DNA of 7,216 bases from JAUXFK01 sp034189035. Its GTDB lineage: Bacteria > Desulfobacterota > UBA8473. Below are positions 1 to 6,395 of this stretch, piece by piece (within the stretch, counting starts at the first letter, position 1; every line of letters begins with the position of its first letter). Under the pieces are notes generated by a model. It made no database searches and was not told the origin of the DNA. It worked only from the letters and a program-made list of their open reading frames with translations. The position numbers were made by a program, and so were the translations under genes. The DNA lies in NCBI GenBank assembly GCA_034189035.1, contig JAXHVA010000163.1:1-7216 (forward strand), in the 5' to 3' direction.

Positions 1-180
1 AACTGAAAAAGCCGGTGGCCCCTGGCCCTTTTTGGAAAGGTTGGCACGGTAATCATCTTCAAATTTGTCCCAGGGGATGATTTGGGCAAGTCGGACCCAG
101 CGGTTCTCGGATGAAAGCTTTACGGAGAACGGTAATGTGAAGTTTTTAAATTCAAGTTGCTTTTCTGAGCGTCTGTACAT
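1..180 (-). CDS. IS5/IS1182-like transposase, N-terminal part (runs off left edge)
   Basis: The minus strand reads 60 codons from an ATG at 180-178 to the window edge without a stop. The product begins MYRRSEKQLEFKNFTLPF and continues with NRWVRLAQIIPWDKFEDDYR, then a GQGPPAFSV segment. This is the N-terminal signature of the DUF772-containing transposases of the IS5/IS1182 group: an (N/S)RWV-LA--IPW motif just before the region that leads into the DDE catalytic domain. The catalytic part lies outside the window, so activity cannot be judged. The frame stays open upstream of the ATG, but the family start is normally at MYRR. No good Shine-Dalgarno sequence precedes it, which is common for transposases. 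The family call is firm from the motif; the exact IS group is less certain. The IS end, expected between about 181 and 433, could not be located. Confidence 0.8.
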   Translation of the reverse strand, partial: MYRRSEKQLEFKNFTLPFSVKLSSENRWVRLAQIIPWDKFEDDYRANLSKKGQGPPAFSV

Positions 181-303
181 AATTTTTTCGCCGATTGGTG
201 CAAAGGTTTTTGAAGAAACATCCAAAATTGCTTGCACTTTCGGCCAACCTATTAATACATATAAAATTTCAGGCATTAATGTAAGGTTATCCTATGTTCT
301 TTC

Positions 304-342
304 TTAATGCTCACTAAGCCCCTCAGGCAATACGCGCATTAA
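304..342. repeat. 7-bp inverted repeat beside dispersed repeat copy A
   Basis: TTAATGC at 304-310 is perfectly complementary to GCATTAA at 336-342, separated by 25 bases. The right arm overlaps the first bases of the 45-bp dispersed repeat (copy A). On the minus strand the interval could encode an 11-codon peptide (MRVLPEGLSEH) that begins and ends inside the two arms, but no properly spaced ribosome binding site precedes it. It could be the end of a small mobile element, part of the neighbouring IS end, or chance. The rest of 181-433 holds no gene I can support and no clear terminator for the VOC gene. Confidence 0.35.
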
Positions 343-382
343 AATTTGACCGTCGTTGAAGCGACTCCTTTCAAAAAGCTAA
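338..382. repeat. 45-bp dispersed repeat, copy A
   Basis: This stretch begins ATTAAAATTTGA and ends TTTCAAAAAG-TAA. It matches 5785-5829 at 38 of 45 positions with no gaps, in the same orientation. The mismatches are scattered in the middle and the two ends are the best conserved parts. Copy A lies in non-coding DNA between the end of the VOC gene and the upstream end of the IS5-like transposase. The shared interval is too long and too well matched for chance in a 7-kb window. Its nature (MITE, REP-like element, or remnant of an IS end) cannot be decided from two copies. Confidence 0.65.
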
Positions 383-433
383 GCTGTTACTTTTATAGAA
401 TTTCCCTCAAAAACCCTGGCATAAGCACGCATT

Positions 434-1012
434 CTAATCTTCTCTAATAGACTTTCCTGCACCCGGATAGATCTTAAAGTCATCTTCAGTTTCGATGACC
501 TCTTCATAGGTCGGCCATTTTCCCATTTGGGGTTCAGACCCTTCGAGCGTGATTGAAGATGGAGACTTGTCCTTTATCTTAGGGTTCTTTCTAATATCCA
601 CATCCGGCACATTATAACTAAACTCAATCGGGATGTTGTTCGGGTCAAAAGAATAGATAGAATAGATAAAACCATGATCCACGATCTCAGAAACCCAGAA
701 ATCAGCAGCGGATAGTTTTTTCTTGATTTCTATTAAATCATCAAGCTCGTTGACCCCAATTGATACATGATCAAATGCAATCGGCCCTTTTACTGGAACT
801 CCATGGTCCTTATCCGGTATTTTTTCAACATCAGGCCATTCAAAAAAGGCGATTAAGTCGGTCTTTGAAATTTCAAAAAAGTAATGCTTTGAACCTTCCC
901 GGCCAATTCCAACGACAAGCCGCATCCCGAGAAGGTCTCGCCAGAAACGAATTGTCATATCCATATCACCTGTAACCATAGCAAGGTGATTGATCCCATT
1001 GTATCTGCTCAT
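434..1012 (-). CDS. VOC (glyoxalase/dioxygenase fold) family protein
   Basis: This 192-residue protein has the vicinal oxygen chelate fold, a pair of beta-alpha-beta-beta-beta modules that bind a divalent metal in lyases, dioxygenases and resistance proteins. Module one starts at INHLAMVT with His9 and carries Glu58 in the strand LIAFFEW. Module two starts at FDHVSIGV with His82 and carries Glu130 in IPIEFSY. These four residues sit where VOC metal ligands are expected, so it is probably a metalloenzyme; the substrate cannot be read from sequence. After about residue 138 there is a polar tail of some 55 residues ending GAGKSIRED, with the EPQMGKWP pattern seen in one VOC subgroup. The ATG overlaps the stop of the upstream channel gene (ATGA). 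A GGAGG lies 7 bases before the ATG, inside that gene, so the two are probably translationally coupled. It is the last gene of the cluster. Confidence 0.88.
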   Translation of the reverse strand: MSRYNGINHLAMVTGDMDMTIRFWRDLLGMRLVVGIGREGSKHYFFEISKTDLIAFFEWPDVEKIPDKDHGVPVKGPIAFDHVSIGVNELDDLIEIKKKLSAADFWVSEIVDHGFIYSIYSFDPNNIPIEFSYNVPDVDIRKNPKIKDKSPSSITLEGSEPQMGKWPTYEEVIETEDDFKIYPGAGKSIRED

Positions 1013-1974
1013 TCTATTTCCTCCTTTTCATCGAATTTCTTATCCGAAAGTTCATCACGAGAGAAATCCGTATTTTGATATCTGTTAAAAAGTTGTATAT
1101 TGAATGGTTTACTTTCTTCACCGAAATAAATTGTACGATGGGGAAATGGGATTTCTATCTTGTTTTTGTCAAATTCAAGCTTTATCCTTCTTAAGAATTC
1201 ACGTCCCACTTCCCATTGCCGAATTGGTTTGGTCTTAATGCGACCTTTTATAACAACGGCAGAGTTATCAAATTTATCTACTCCAAATATTTCGGGCTCT
1301 TCGAGTATAATATTTGCGAACTTGCTGTCTTCTTTCATCGATTCACAGACTTTTTTCATGATCTCAATAACTGAGTCAGTGTTTTCTTTATAGGCCACCC
1401 CTATCTCAAAGACGTATGCAGACCACTCTTTCGTTAAATTACTCAGTGTGTTTACTGTTCCATTGGGAAAGATATGAACCACGCCTCCCAGATCACGGAG
1501 CACCATAGTACGGAAGTTTATCTCTTGTACTAATCCGCCGGTACCATTAACAATGGCAACATCTCCAACACGCACCTGATTTTCTAGGATAATAAAGAAC
1601 CCGGAGAGAACATCACGTACCAGGTTTTGAGCGCCAAAGCCAATCGCTAGGCCGATGATTCCGGCTGTTGCAATAATGGGTCCGATTTCTACACCCAGCT
1701 CTTTTAGGATGATAAGACTGACTGTTATCCATATAAAAAGAAAGATGCCTTGTTTAAGAAGACGAATGATCGTTTCGATCCGTTTCGCATATTCTGAAGG
1801 GGGTTCTCCTTCTTCCTCGCTCTTGCGAGTTAAGTGTTTTTTGTAACCTTCAAGTAATTTCTCAGAAAATTTTGTAATAGCCCAGGCAAAGGCGATTATA
1901 AAGATTAATCGTAATCCACTTGTAATGTAACTCTCCCATTGGAGACTAGATAAAAGGGATTGTATCGTTTTCAT
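1009..1974 (-). CDS. MscS-family mechanosensitive ion channel
   Basis: This inner-membrane channel opens under membrane tension and releases solutes during hypo-osmotic shock. The 321-residue protein has three predicted membrane helices, at about residues 19-37, 74-91 and 98-115. The third is the Gly/Ala-rich pore helix (IIGLAIGFGAQNLVRDVLSG) typical of MscS, which runs into the amphipathic TM3b segment. The beta domain follows at about 130-185 (VRVGDVAIV, then the conserved FPNG at 169-172), then the mixed alpha/beta cytoplasmic domain to about residue 285 and a charged acidic tail. Its size is close to E. coli MscS (286 residues) plus that tail. The start is well fixed: GGAGG lies 5 bases upstream of the ATG. 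It is 75 bp downstream of the methyltransferase gene and overlaps the VOC gene by 4 bp. The gap to the methyltransferase gene holds no visible terminator, so read-through is likely. Confidence 0.93.
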   Translation of the reverse strand: MKTIQSLLSSLQWESYITSGLRLIFIIAFAWAITKFSEKLLEGYKKHLTRKSEEEGEPPSEYAKRIETIIRLLKQGIFLFIWITVSLIILKELGVEIGPIIATAGIIGLAIGFGAQNLVRDVLSGFFIILENQVRVGDVAIVNGTGGLVQEINFRTMVLRDLGGVVHIFPNGTVNTLSNLTKEWSAYVFEIGVAYKENTDSVIEIMKKVCESMKEDSKFANIILEEPEIFGVDKFDNSAVVIKGRIKTKPIRQWEVGREFLRRIKLEFDKNKIEIPFPHRTIYFGEESKPFNIQLFNRYQNTDFSRDELSDKKFDEKEEIE

Positions 1975-2049
1975 TTTATCCTCCTCTATTTTTTGATAGT
2001 TGGATATTGATTCCTGCCCTGTGCACTCTATGGGATGTACTGTTTGATT

Positions 2050-2976
2050 TCATACGACGGGCTGATTTATTGATCTTGCAATATATTTCAGATGGTTGAT
2101 GTTCGTTCCACAACATCCGCCAAGAATCTTAAGCCCGTATTTTTTGTTGAGTTCGATCATTTTATCTCCCCAATCCTCTAATGGATCTGATTGAAGGGCG
2201 GATGAACCGTCTAATTTTTCATGATCTAAAGATGATGAGTTTCCTTGAAACCCAATCAACCGCTTAATAACGCATTTTGGTTGCTCATGAAGATTCAAAA
2301 ATGAGGGATATGCACAATTCACCATGTATCCCAAAGGGGGTATCGTACATTTTGCATCAATTTGATCGAAGGCAATTTTGAGACTGCTTCCATCTAAAAT
2401 TTTTCCAACCCTATTAATCACGAAACTAATAAAATATGGTATTTTGGTCTTTTCCATAGCAAGGGCTATACCCACAGCTTCAGATACGGATGGCAGTGTT
2501 GCGGCCATGAGATAGTCAATGCCATGTTTGGATAGCTTCTCGATCTGCCATGAGTGAAAAGAATATGCATCGTTTTGTTGAAGGCTTTCCTTTGGTTTAT
2601 AAGAATCGTTTTTACATCCGATGAGTCCCCCTATAGAGATACTCAGTGAAAAATCACCCCATTCGTTCCCCAGATCTTTTAGAAATTTCACTGAATCTCC
2701 ATTAATATCTTTTTTGATATGAGCTTCTAAAACCCTTTCTCTATTTGCTCTCCATGTAGGTGTGCAAATGTTTATCGGTATATTGGCCTTTTGTGCAATA
2801 CTGATGAATCCTTTATAGATATTCCGCAGTGCTCTTCTACCGTTCATATTGTAGATTAATAGTGCATTTTCAAGACGTGGATGGAGATCAACCTCATCAG
2901 AGCGGCGAAGTTCCTCTATTACAGCGGCCTCTGTCAGTATAAGATCATTTTTTTCTAGAACTTTTTGTATACTCAT
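2050..2976 (-). CDS. homocysteine S-methyltransferase family protein
   Basis: This is a 308-residue zinc-dependent methyltransferase of the BHMT/MMUM/MetH N-domain family, a TIM barrel that moves a methyl group to a thiol acceptor, classically homocysteine. The zinc ligands are visible: Cys221 in MVNCAYPSF, and Cys288-Cys289 in the C-terminal GGCCGT motif, both at the ends of barrel strands. The N-terminus (LILTEAAVIEELRR) and TPTWRAN near residue 75 also fit the family. Which methyl donor it uses (betaine, S-methylmethionine or other) is not evident. I chose the ATG at 2976 because the family begins just before LEKND-ILTE; a longer frame to a TTG at 3006 adds only a hydrophobic stretch not expected there. 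Neither start has a convincing ribosome binding site. The gene is 110 bp downstream of polX and 75 bp upstream of the mechanosensitive channel gene, with no clear terminator in either gap. Confidence 0.88.
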   Translation of the reverse strand: MSIQKVLEKNDLILTEAAVIEELRRSDEVDLHPRLENALLIYNMNGRRALRNIYKGFISIAQKANIPINICTPTWRANRERVLEAHIKKDINGDSVKFLKDLGNEWGDFSLSISIGGLIGCKNDSYKPKESLQQNDAYSFHSWQIEKLSKHGIDYLMAATLPSVSEAVGIALAMEKTKIPYFISFVINRVGKILDGSSLKIAFDQIDAKCTIPPLGYMVNCAYPSFLNLHEQPKCVIKRLIGFQGNSSSLDHEKLDGSSALQSDPLEDWGDKMIELNKKYGLKILGGCCGTNINHLKYIARSINQPVV

Positions 2977-3086
2977 TGTGCGTATGATATAGATGAGTAC
3001 TGCCAAGCCCTATGAAGCTCGTCAATTCTATACCGGCTGTTGCCCAAAAATTCTTTTTAGCGGTTATCAACAGTTTTTTTGTTAAA

Positions 3087-4805
3087 CTAACAGTTCTTTA
3101 AGGCATGAAGAAAGGCTTCGACATCTAGGGTATTGAGAATGTCTTCCTTCTCCAGCCATCCCCGTCTTGCCACAGCTACTCCCAGCTCCATGTAGTCCAT
3201 ATGGCCAATGATGTGGGCGTCGGTATTGATGACCACCTTTGCACCCAGCTCTTTTGCCCTGCGGCATCCGATGTCATTGAGATCCAGACGTTTAGGATAG
3301 GCATTGATTTCTAGAGCGGTCCCTGTTTTTACAGCCACCTTGAGCACCTCGTCAAGGTTGACCTCGTATCCCTCTCTTTCACCAAGAAGCCTCCCTGTGA
3401 GATGGCCGATGATATGTACATAAGGGCATTCCATGGCCTTGATAATCCTGCGGGTCTGTTCCTGTGCGCTCCTTTTAAATCCAGAGTGAATTGATGCAAT
3501 AACCAAATCGAGGCTGGCCAGGACATCATCGGGATAGTCCAGAGTACCGTCAAGGCGGATATCGACTTCTGTTCCACAAAGGACCCTGATTGCAGAAAGC
3601 TCACTGTTGATCCTTTCTATCTCCTGTATCTTCTTCATCAATCTATCAGCATTGAGTCCTCCTGCAATACCAAGAGACTGTGAATGATCCGTAATCGCGA
3701 TATAGTGATACCCCTTCTTCATTGCTTCATGTGCGATCTCCCTGATTGAGTGAGCTCCGTCACTGTATTGACTGTGAAGATGAAGATCTGCAATGATTTC
3801 CTCTTTTGTTATCAACTTCGGAAGGGTATTGCTTTTTGCGGCTTCAATCTCTCCCCGATCCTCACGAAGTTCCGGAGAAATAAACTGGAGCCCGAGCAGA
3901 TTATAGATACCTTCTTCGTCTTCACCGGTGATCCGTTCATCGGTTTTGTCGTCAAAGACACCATACTCACTGACCCTAAAGCCTTTTCGAGACGCCATCT
4001 CCCGGATCCTGATGTTATGGGCTTTTGAACCAGTGAAATAGGCCAATGCCGCCCCATACTGACCCCTTTGTACCACACGAAGGTCTATCTGGTATCCTTC
4101 ACGGGTGAGGACACTCGATTTGGTTATGCCTTTTCCCAGGATATCATTGGCTTGTGGGAGATGAATGAAGGTATCCATCGCCTTTTCAGGAGAACTCGAT
4201 GAGACCAGGATATCTACATCACCGATACTTTCCTTCCTGCGTCTCAGGCTTCCTGCAGGATCGATCTGTTCCACACCGGGCACCTCTTTGAGTTGGCTCA
4301 CTACTTTATTCGATAGATCAAGGGCGTATCCGAGATTCATTCTCTCAATACGTTGTCGGTAAAGGTCAATACCTCGTAGAATATTCTCTTCGGTTTTAGC
4401 TTTGATTCCATGCAGTTCCTGGAGTTTATGGGATATTGCCATCTCTTTCAATTGCAAAAGCGTTGTAATTCCCAAAGCTTCATAAAAGAGCTTGGCCTTT
4501 TTTGGCCCTATCCCCTGTATGCTTATGATTTCAAGGAGACCTTCCGGGATTTGAAACTTGAGTTCTTCGTAATAACCCATAGAACCACTTATGAGATACT
4601 CCTCTATTTTCTTGGAGAGGTCTTTGCCTATACCGGGTATCTCTTTTAGGTCTCCCCTTTTTGCAATCGTCTCAAGATCTTCTGCCATACTCTCTAAGTT
4701 TTGAGCTGCTCTTCTATATGCCTTTATACGAAAGGGATTTTCCCCCCTGATTTCCAAAAGGTCAGCGATATTATTGAATACCATTGCTATTTCAATGTTC
4801 TTCAC
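3087..4805 (-). CDS. polX: DNA polymerase/3'-5' exonuclease PolX
   Basis: This 572-residue X-family DNA polymerase fused to a PHP phosphoesterase matches the length of B. subtilis PolX (570), a gap-filling base-excision-repair enzyme. Domains in order: an N-terminal 8-kDa helical domain with a helix-hairpin-helix (IPGIGKDLSKKIEEYL, about 56-71), a second hairpin (IQGIGPKKAKLFYEALG, 96-112), and the polymerase palm with GSLRRRKESIGDVD. There the catalytic aspartates are Asp196, Asp198 and Asp241 (YQIDLRVV). YFTGSKAHN follows at about 256-264. The C-terminal PHP domain keeps the metal-binding residues His342, His344, Asp349, His374, Glu413, His440, His468, Asp529 and His531, so both activities look intact. 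The start is a GTG (MKNIEIAMVF), which fits the family N-terminus and has an AGGGGG about 8 bases upstream; an internal ATG seven codons later lacks a ribosome binding site. It is the first gene of the minus-strand cluster. Confidence 0.96.
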   Translation of the reverse strand: MKNIEIAMVFNNIADLLEIRGENPFRIKAYRRAAQNLESMAEDLETIAKRGDLKEIPGIGKDLSKKIEEYLISGSMGYYEELKFQIPEGLLEIISIQGIGPKKAKLFYEALGITTLLQLKEMAISHKLQELHGIKAKTEENILRGIDLYRQRIERMNLGYALDLSNKVVSQLKEVPGVEQIDPAGSLRRRKESIGDVDILVSSSSPEKAMDTFIHLPQANDILGKGITKSSVLTREGYQIDLRVVQRGQYGAALAYFTGSKAHNIRIREMASRKGFRVSEYGVFDDKTDERITGEDEEGIYNLLGLQFISPELREDRGEIEAAKSNTLPKLITKEEIIADLHLHSQYSDGAHSIREIAHEAMKKGYHYIAITDHSQSLGIAGGLNADRLMKKIQEIERINSELSAIRVLCGTEVDIRLDGTLDYPDDVLASLDLVIASIHSGFKRSAQEQTRRIIKAMECPYVHIIGHLTGRLLGEREGYEVNLDEVLKVAVKTGTALEINAYPKRLDLNDIGCRRAKELGAKVVINTDAHIIGHMDYMELGVAVARRGWLEKEDILNTLDVEAFLHALKNC

Positions 4806-4806
4806 T

Positions 4807-4819
4807 AGGGGAACCCCCT
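4807..4819 (-). promoter_or_regulatory. polX ribosome binding site within a small GC hairpin
   Basis: On the minus strand the leader just before the polX GTG contains AGGGG, GTT, CCCCT: a 5-bp perfect stem with a 3-base loop. The only Shine-Dalgarno candidate (AGGGGG) forms its 5' arm. If the hairpin forms in the mRNA it would hide the ribosome binding site and lower translation, in keeping with a low-abundance repair polymerase. The complementarity is seen; its effect is inferred. Confidence 0.4.
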
Positions 4820-4877
4820 GTTTTCGTCAAAAGTTACGCTTGCTTTTCTTCTTGTTTCAAAGAGTGAATCGACCATG

Positions 4878-4883
4878 ATTATA
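4878..4883 (-). promoter_or_regulatory. candidate -10 box for the polX cluster
   Basis: The minus strand carries a perfect TATAAT here, about 75 bases upstream of the polX start. The hexamer at 17 bp spacing (TACACT, 4906-4901) is a poor match to TTGACA, so a sigma-70 promoter is only suggested. No stronger candidate was seen in this spacer on the minus strand. Confidence 0.3.
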
Positions 4884-5170
4884 ATCCATATTATCGTTAG
4901 AGTGTACCTTTTTTTTTGTTGTCATTGTTGACAGCTCATTTCTTGTTGCTTCTTATGAACTTCGTTTTCCATTACATAACTGTGATAATTGGCTTATCTT
5001 TCTAACATCTTTCATGGGGTTTGAGCGGGTTCTTAAATATAACAAGCAACAAGAAAAAAACGGCCGATTTGATACACGATGGCGATCTATAATGTGCTCT
5101 CTCAAAAGAGGTTACACTCATATCATTATATACGACAGCAAAAAAAGAGATAAAAAATACAGTCACCCTA

Positions 5171-5198
5171 TTGACAGGAAGGAAATGATGTTTATTTT
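5171..5198 (+). promoter_or_regulatory. candidate sigma-70-type promoter of hsp20
   Basis: A perfect -35 hexamer TTGACA (5171-5176) is followed after 16 bp by TATTTT (5193-5198), which matches the -10 consensus at four of six positions. Transcription would start near 5205 and give a leader of about 68 bases. No CIRCE operator and no convincing heat-shock sigma (CTTGAA/CCCAT-type) promoter was seen. If the gene is heat-regulated, control may lie in the leader or in an unrecognised operator. Confidence 0.5.
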
Positions 5199-5223
5199 TT
5201 AAACAAAAGTAAATAGAACCGAA

Positions 5224-5266
5224 AAGAATCGTAAGAGATTCTTAAAGAAAATTTTTAAAAGGAGGG
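5224..5266 (+). promoter_or_regulatory. structured hsp20 leader with hairpin and ribosome binding site
   Basis: AAGAATC (5224-5230) and GATTCTT (5237-5243) form a perfect 7-bp inverted repeat with a 6-base loop. The second arm contains UUCUU, which can instead pair with AAGGA (5259-5263) at the start of the strong Shine-Dalgarno GGAGGG (5261-5266, 6 bases before the ATG), helped by the AU-rich segments between them. Two competing, weak AU-rich folds, one covering the ribosome binding site, would suit a heat-melting switch as known for other small heat-shock genes. It does not match the ROSE or fourU consensus. The inverted repeat could equally be a protein operator. Confidence 0.4.
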
Positions 5267-5272
5267 ATCAAT

Positions 5273-5719
5273 ATGAGAGCAGTAGAATCAAGAAGGCTCG
5301 GGAGACCGGCATGGATGACACCTTTTGGAATCGAAGGTATGGGGGATCTTTTCTTTGATAGATTCTGGCCGGAATGGAGAAGGGAAAGTGGTCAGGAATG
5401 GGTTCCCTGTATTGATTTGAGTGAAAATGATGGCAAGTATACGCTCACTGCTGAACTTCCCGGGATGAAAAAAGAGAATATATCCATATCAATGGAGGAT
5501 GGATATATCACTATCAGCGGTAAGAAGGAGAATGGCAAGGAAGAGAAGGATGTTCAATACTATATGCAAGAGATGAGGAATGGGGCTTTCTGCCGAAGCT
5601 TTAAATTTCCGGAAAAGATAGATGAAGAGAAGGTTGAAGCAACCTATAAAGATGGTATTCTCACACTCATGATACCCAAAAAAGAGAAGGAAGAGAAGAA
5701 GAAGATTAAGATCCACTAA
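5273..5719 (+). CDS. Hsp20/alpha-crystallin family small heat-shock protein
   Basis: This is a 148-residue cytoplasmic ATP-independent holdase that binds unfolding proteins and keeps them refoldable by DnaK/ClpB. The alpha-crystallin domain runs from about residue 42 (WVPCIDLSEND) to 137. It includes the conserved ELPGMKKENI (61-70), the strand YITISGKK, the EMRNGAFCRSFKFPE loop and strand region, and the hallmark GILTLMIPK (128-136). The C-terminal I-x-I motif (IKI, 145-147), which docks into a neighbouring subunit during oligomer assembly, is present. The first 40 residues are the variable N-terminal arm rich in Trp, Phe and Arg. Length and layout are typical of bacterial class A-like Hsp20. 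The ATG is fixed by GGAGGG 6 bases upstream. It is a single-gene unit, divergent from polX and closed by its own terminator. Confidence 0.95.
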   Translation: MRAVESRRLGRPAWMTPFGIEGMGDLFFDRFWPEWRRESGQEWVPCIDLSENDGKYTLTAELPGMKKENISISMEDGYITISGKKENGKEEKDVQYYMQEMRNGAFCRSFKFPEKIDEEKVEATYKDGILTLMIPKKEKEEKKKIKIH

Positions 5720-5734
5720 AAGGGGGTATCACTC

Positions 5735-5775
5735 AAAGAGGTCGGAGCCTTTTGAGGCTTCGGCCTCTTTTTATT
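5735..5775 (+). terminator. intrinsic terminator of hsp20
   Basis: AAAGAGGTCGGAGCC (5735-5749) pairs along its whole 15-base length with GGCTTCGGCCTCTTT (5756-5770), with two G-U pairs and a 6-base loop (TTTTGA). The second arm runs into a T-rich tail (5768-5775). It begins 16 bases after the hsp20 stop codon. It separates hsp20 from the converging remnants of the mutase locus. Confidence 0.92.
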
Positions 5776-5784
5776 TCACATCCA

Positions 5785-5829
5785 ATTAAAATTTGATCTC
5801 CGTCGAAGCAACTCTTTTCAAAAAGTTAA
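5785..5829. repeat. 45-bp dispersed repeat, copy B
   Basis: This is the partner of the copy at 338-382 (38 of 45 identical, same orientation, no gaps). It fills the short gap between the hsp20 terminator and the 3' end of the decayed mutase small subunit. It lacks the flanking TTAATGC inverted-repeat arm seen beside copy A, so only the ATTAAAATTTGA...TCAAAAAG-TAA core is shared. Confidence 0.65.
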
Positions 5830-5843
5830 CATTTACTATATAT

Positions 5844-6270
5844 TTACATTCTTTCCCTCTTGATTCGCGTTACAATATGGTCCACTATAACCTCTGCAGG
5901 TGTTTCCTGTCTAAAGAGACCTGTTATGTCCAATATCTGCAATCCCGGTTTGTTTTCTTCAGCAATTCTCCCGCCGCCAAACACGCATATCTCAGTCGCT
6001 TCTTTTTCTTTGAGCAACTTGACGACTTTAGGGAAATAGATTATGTAGAGGTCGTCATTGTAGATAACTCAGAACAGTACCATCAACATCTTCATCTATT
6101 GCGGTATTCAGATTTCTTCAACTTAATGAAATGGACCTATATATATTAAATTCTATATCTGCCTTTCTCAATGCCGATGATGTGGATAATAATTTACGAT
6201 TATTGCAATAGAGACCGGGTACTCCCGCTAAAACGCGTATTTTTCTCTCCACTTTTTTGCTTCGTATCAA
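5844..6270 (-). pseudogene. methylmalonyl-CoA mutase cobalamin-binding (small) subunit, inactivated
   Basis: The minus strand carries a whole B12-binding domain of the acyl-CoA mutase small subunit, about 140 codons, in two frames. From near 6250 it reads KIRVLAGVPGL, then ALRKADIE, then NTAIDEDVDG, with the residue spacing of the family. After a frameshift between about 6036 and 6067 it continues FPKVVKLLKEKEATEICVFG, GGRIAEE, LFRQETPAEVIVDHI and stops at 5844. An in-frame TGA at 6118-6120 also breaks it. The DxHxxG loop that supplies the histidine ligand to cobalt, expected after PGL, reads YCNNRK, so cobalamin binding is lost. A functional version would join the large subunit to rearrange methylmalonyl-CoA or a similar acyl-CoA. 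The start is uncertain: TTG at 6270 or GTG at 6252. The 125-bp gap to the large-subunit remnant has no recognisable coding. Confidence 0.85.
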
Positions 6271-6395
6271 TGATAATTGTTCTAAAGATGGCGATTCCCA
6301 TTTGACTCAGAGTAACAGTTTTGCTTAAAAAAAGAGTCATTGAAGTTTGATGATAGCTTTCAATTTCAAAACGCTAAAAGGTGTATGATTCAGCA

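Larger units (their letters stand above)
4806..5272. other. divergent intergenic region between polX and hsp20
   Basis: This spacer of 467 bases separates two genes transcribed away from each other. It holds the candidate polX start signals on the left and the hsp20 promoter and leader on the right. The middle part (about 4910-5160) is AT-rich and has no coding region I can support. A plus-strand open frame of 62 codons at 5014-5202 has no ribosome binding site, resembles no family I know, and its 3' end overlaps the likely hsp20 promoter. Confidence 0.6.

Noticed and set aside
65..307. 80-codon plus-strand open frame at the left edge
   Set aside because: It is antisense to the transposase N-terminus, which has clear family motifs on the minus strand; the plus frame has no ribosome binding site and no recognisable features.
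3052..3086. Possible terminator after polX (T-run and repeated AACAGTT)
   Set aside because: The two AACAGTT units are direct, not inverted, repeats, and no stem of useful length precedes a T-run on the transcribed strand.
3087..4805. Several short open frames on both strands inside polX
   Set aside because: All are shadows of the polX reading frame, which is complete with every catalytic motif in order.
5014..5202. 62-codon plus-strand open frame in the polX-hsp20 spacer
   Set aside because: No Shine-Dalgarno sequence, no family resemblance, and its end overlaps the likely hsp20 promoter.
5199..5272. CIRCE operator or heat-shock-sigma promoter before hsp20
   Set aside because: The inverted repeat is AAGAATC/GATTCTT with a 6-base loop, not TTAGCACTC-N9-GAGTGCTAA, and no CTTGAA/CCCAT-like pair at proper spacing was found.
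5793..6149. 118-codon plus-strand open frame
   Set aside because: It runs antisense through the small-subunit remnant, whose family motifs are unmistakable on the minus strand, and begins inside the dispersed repeat.
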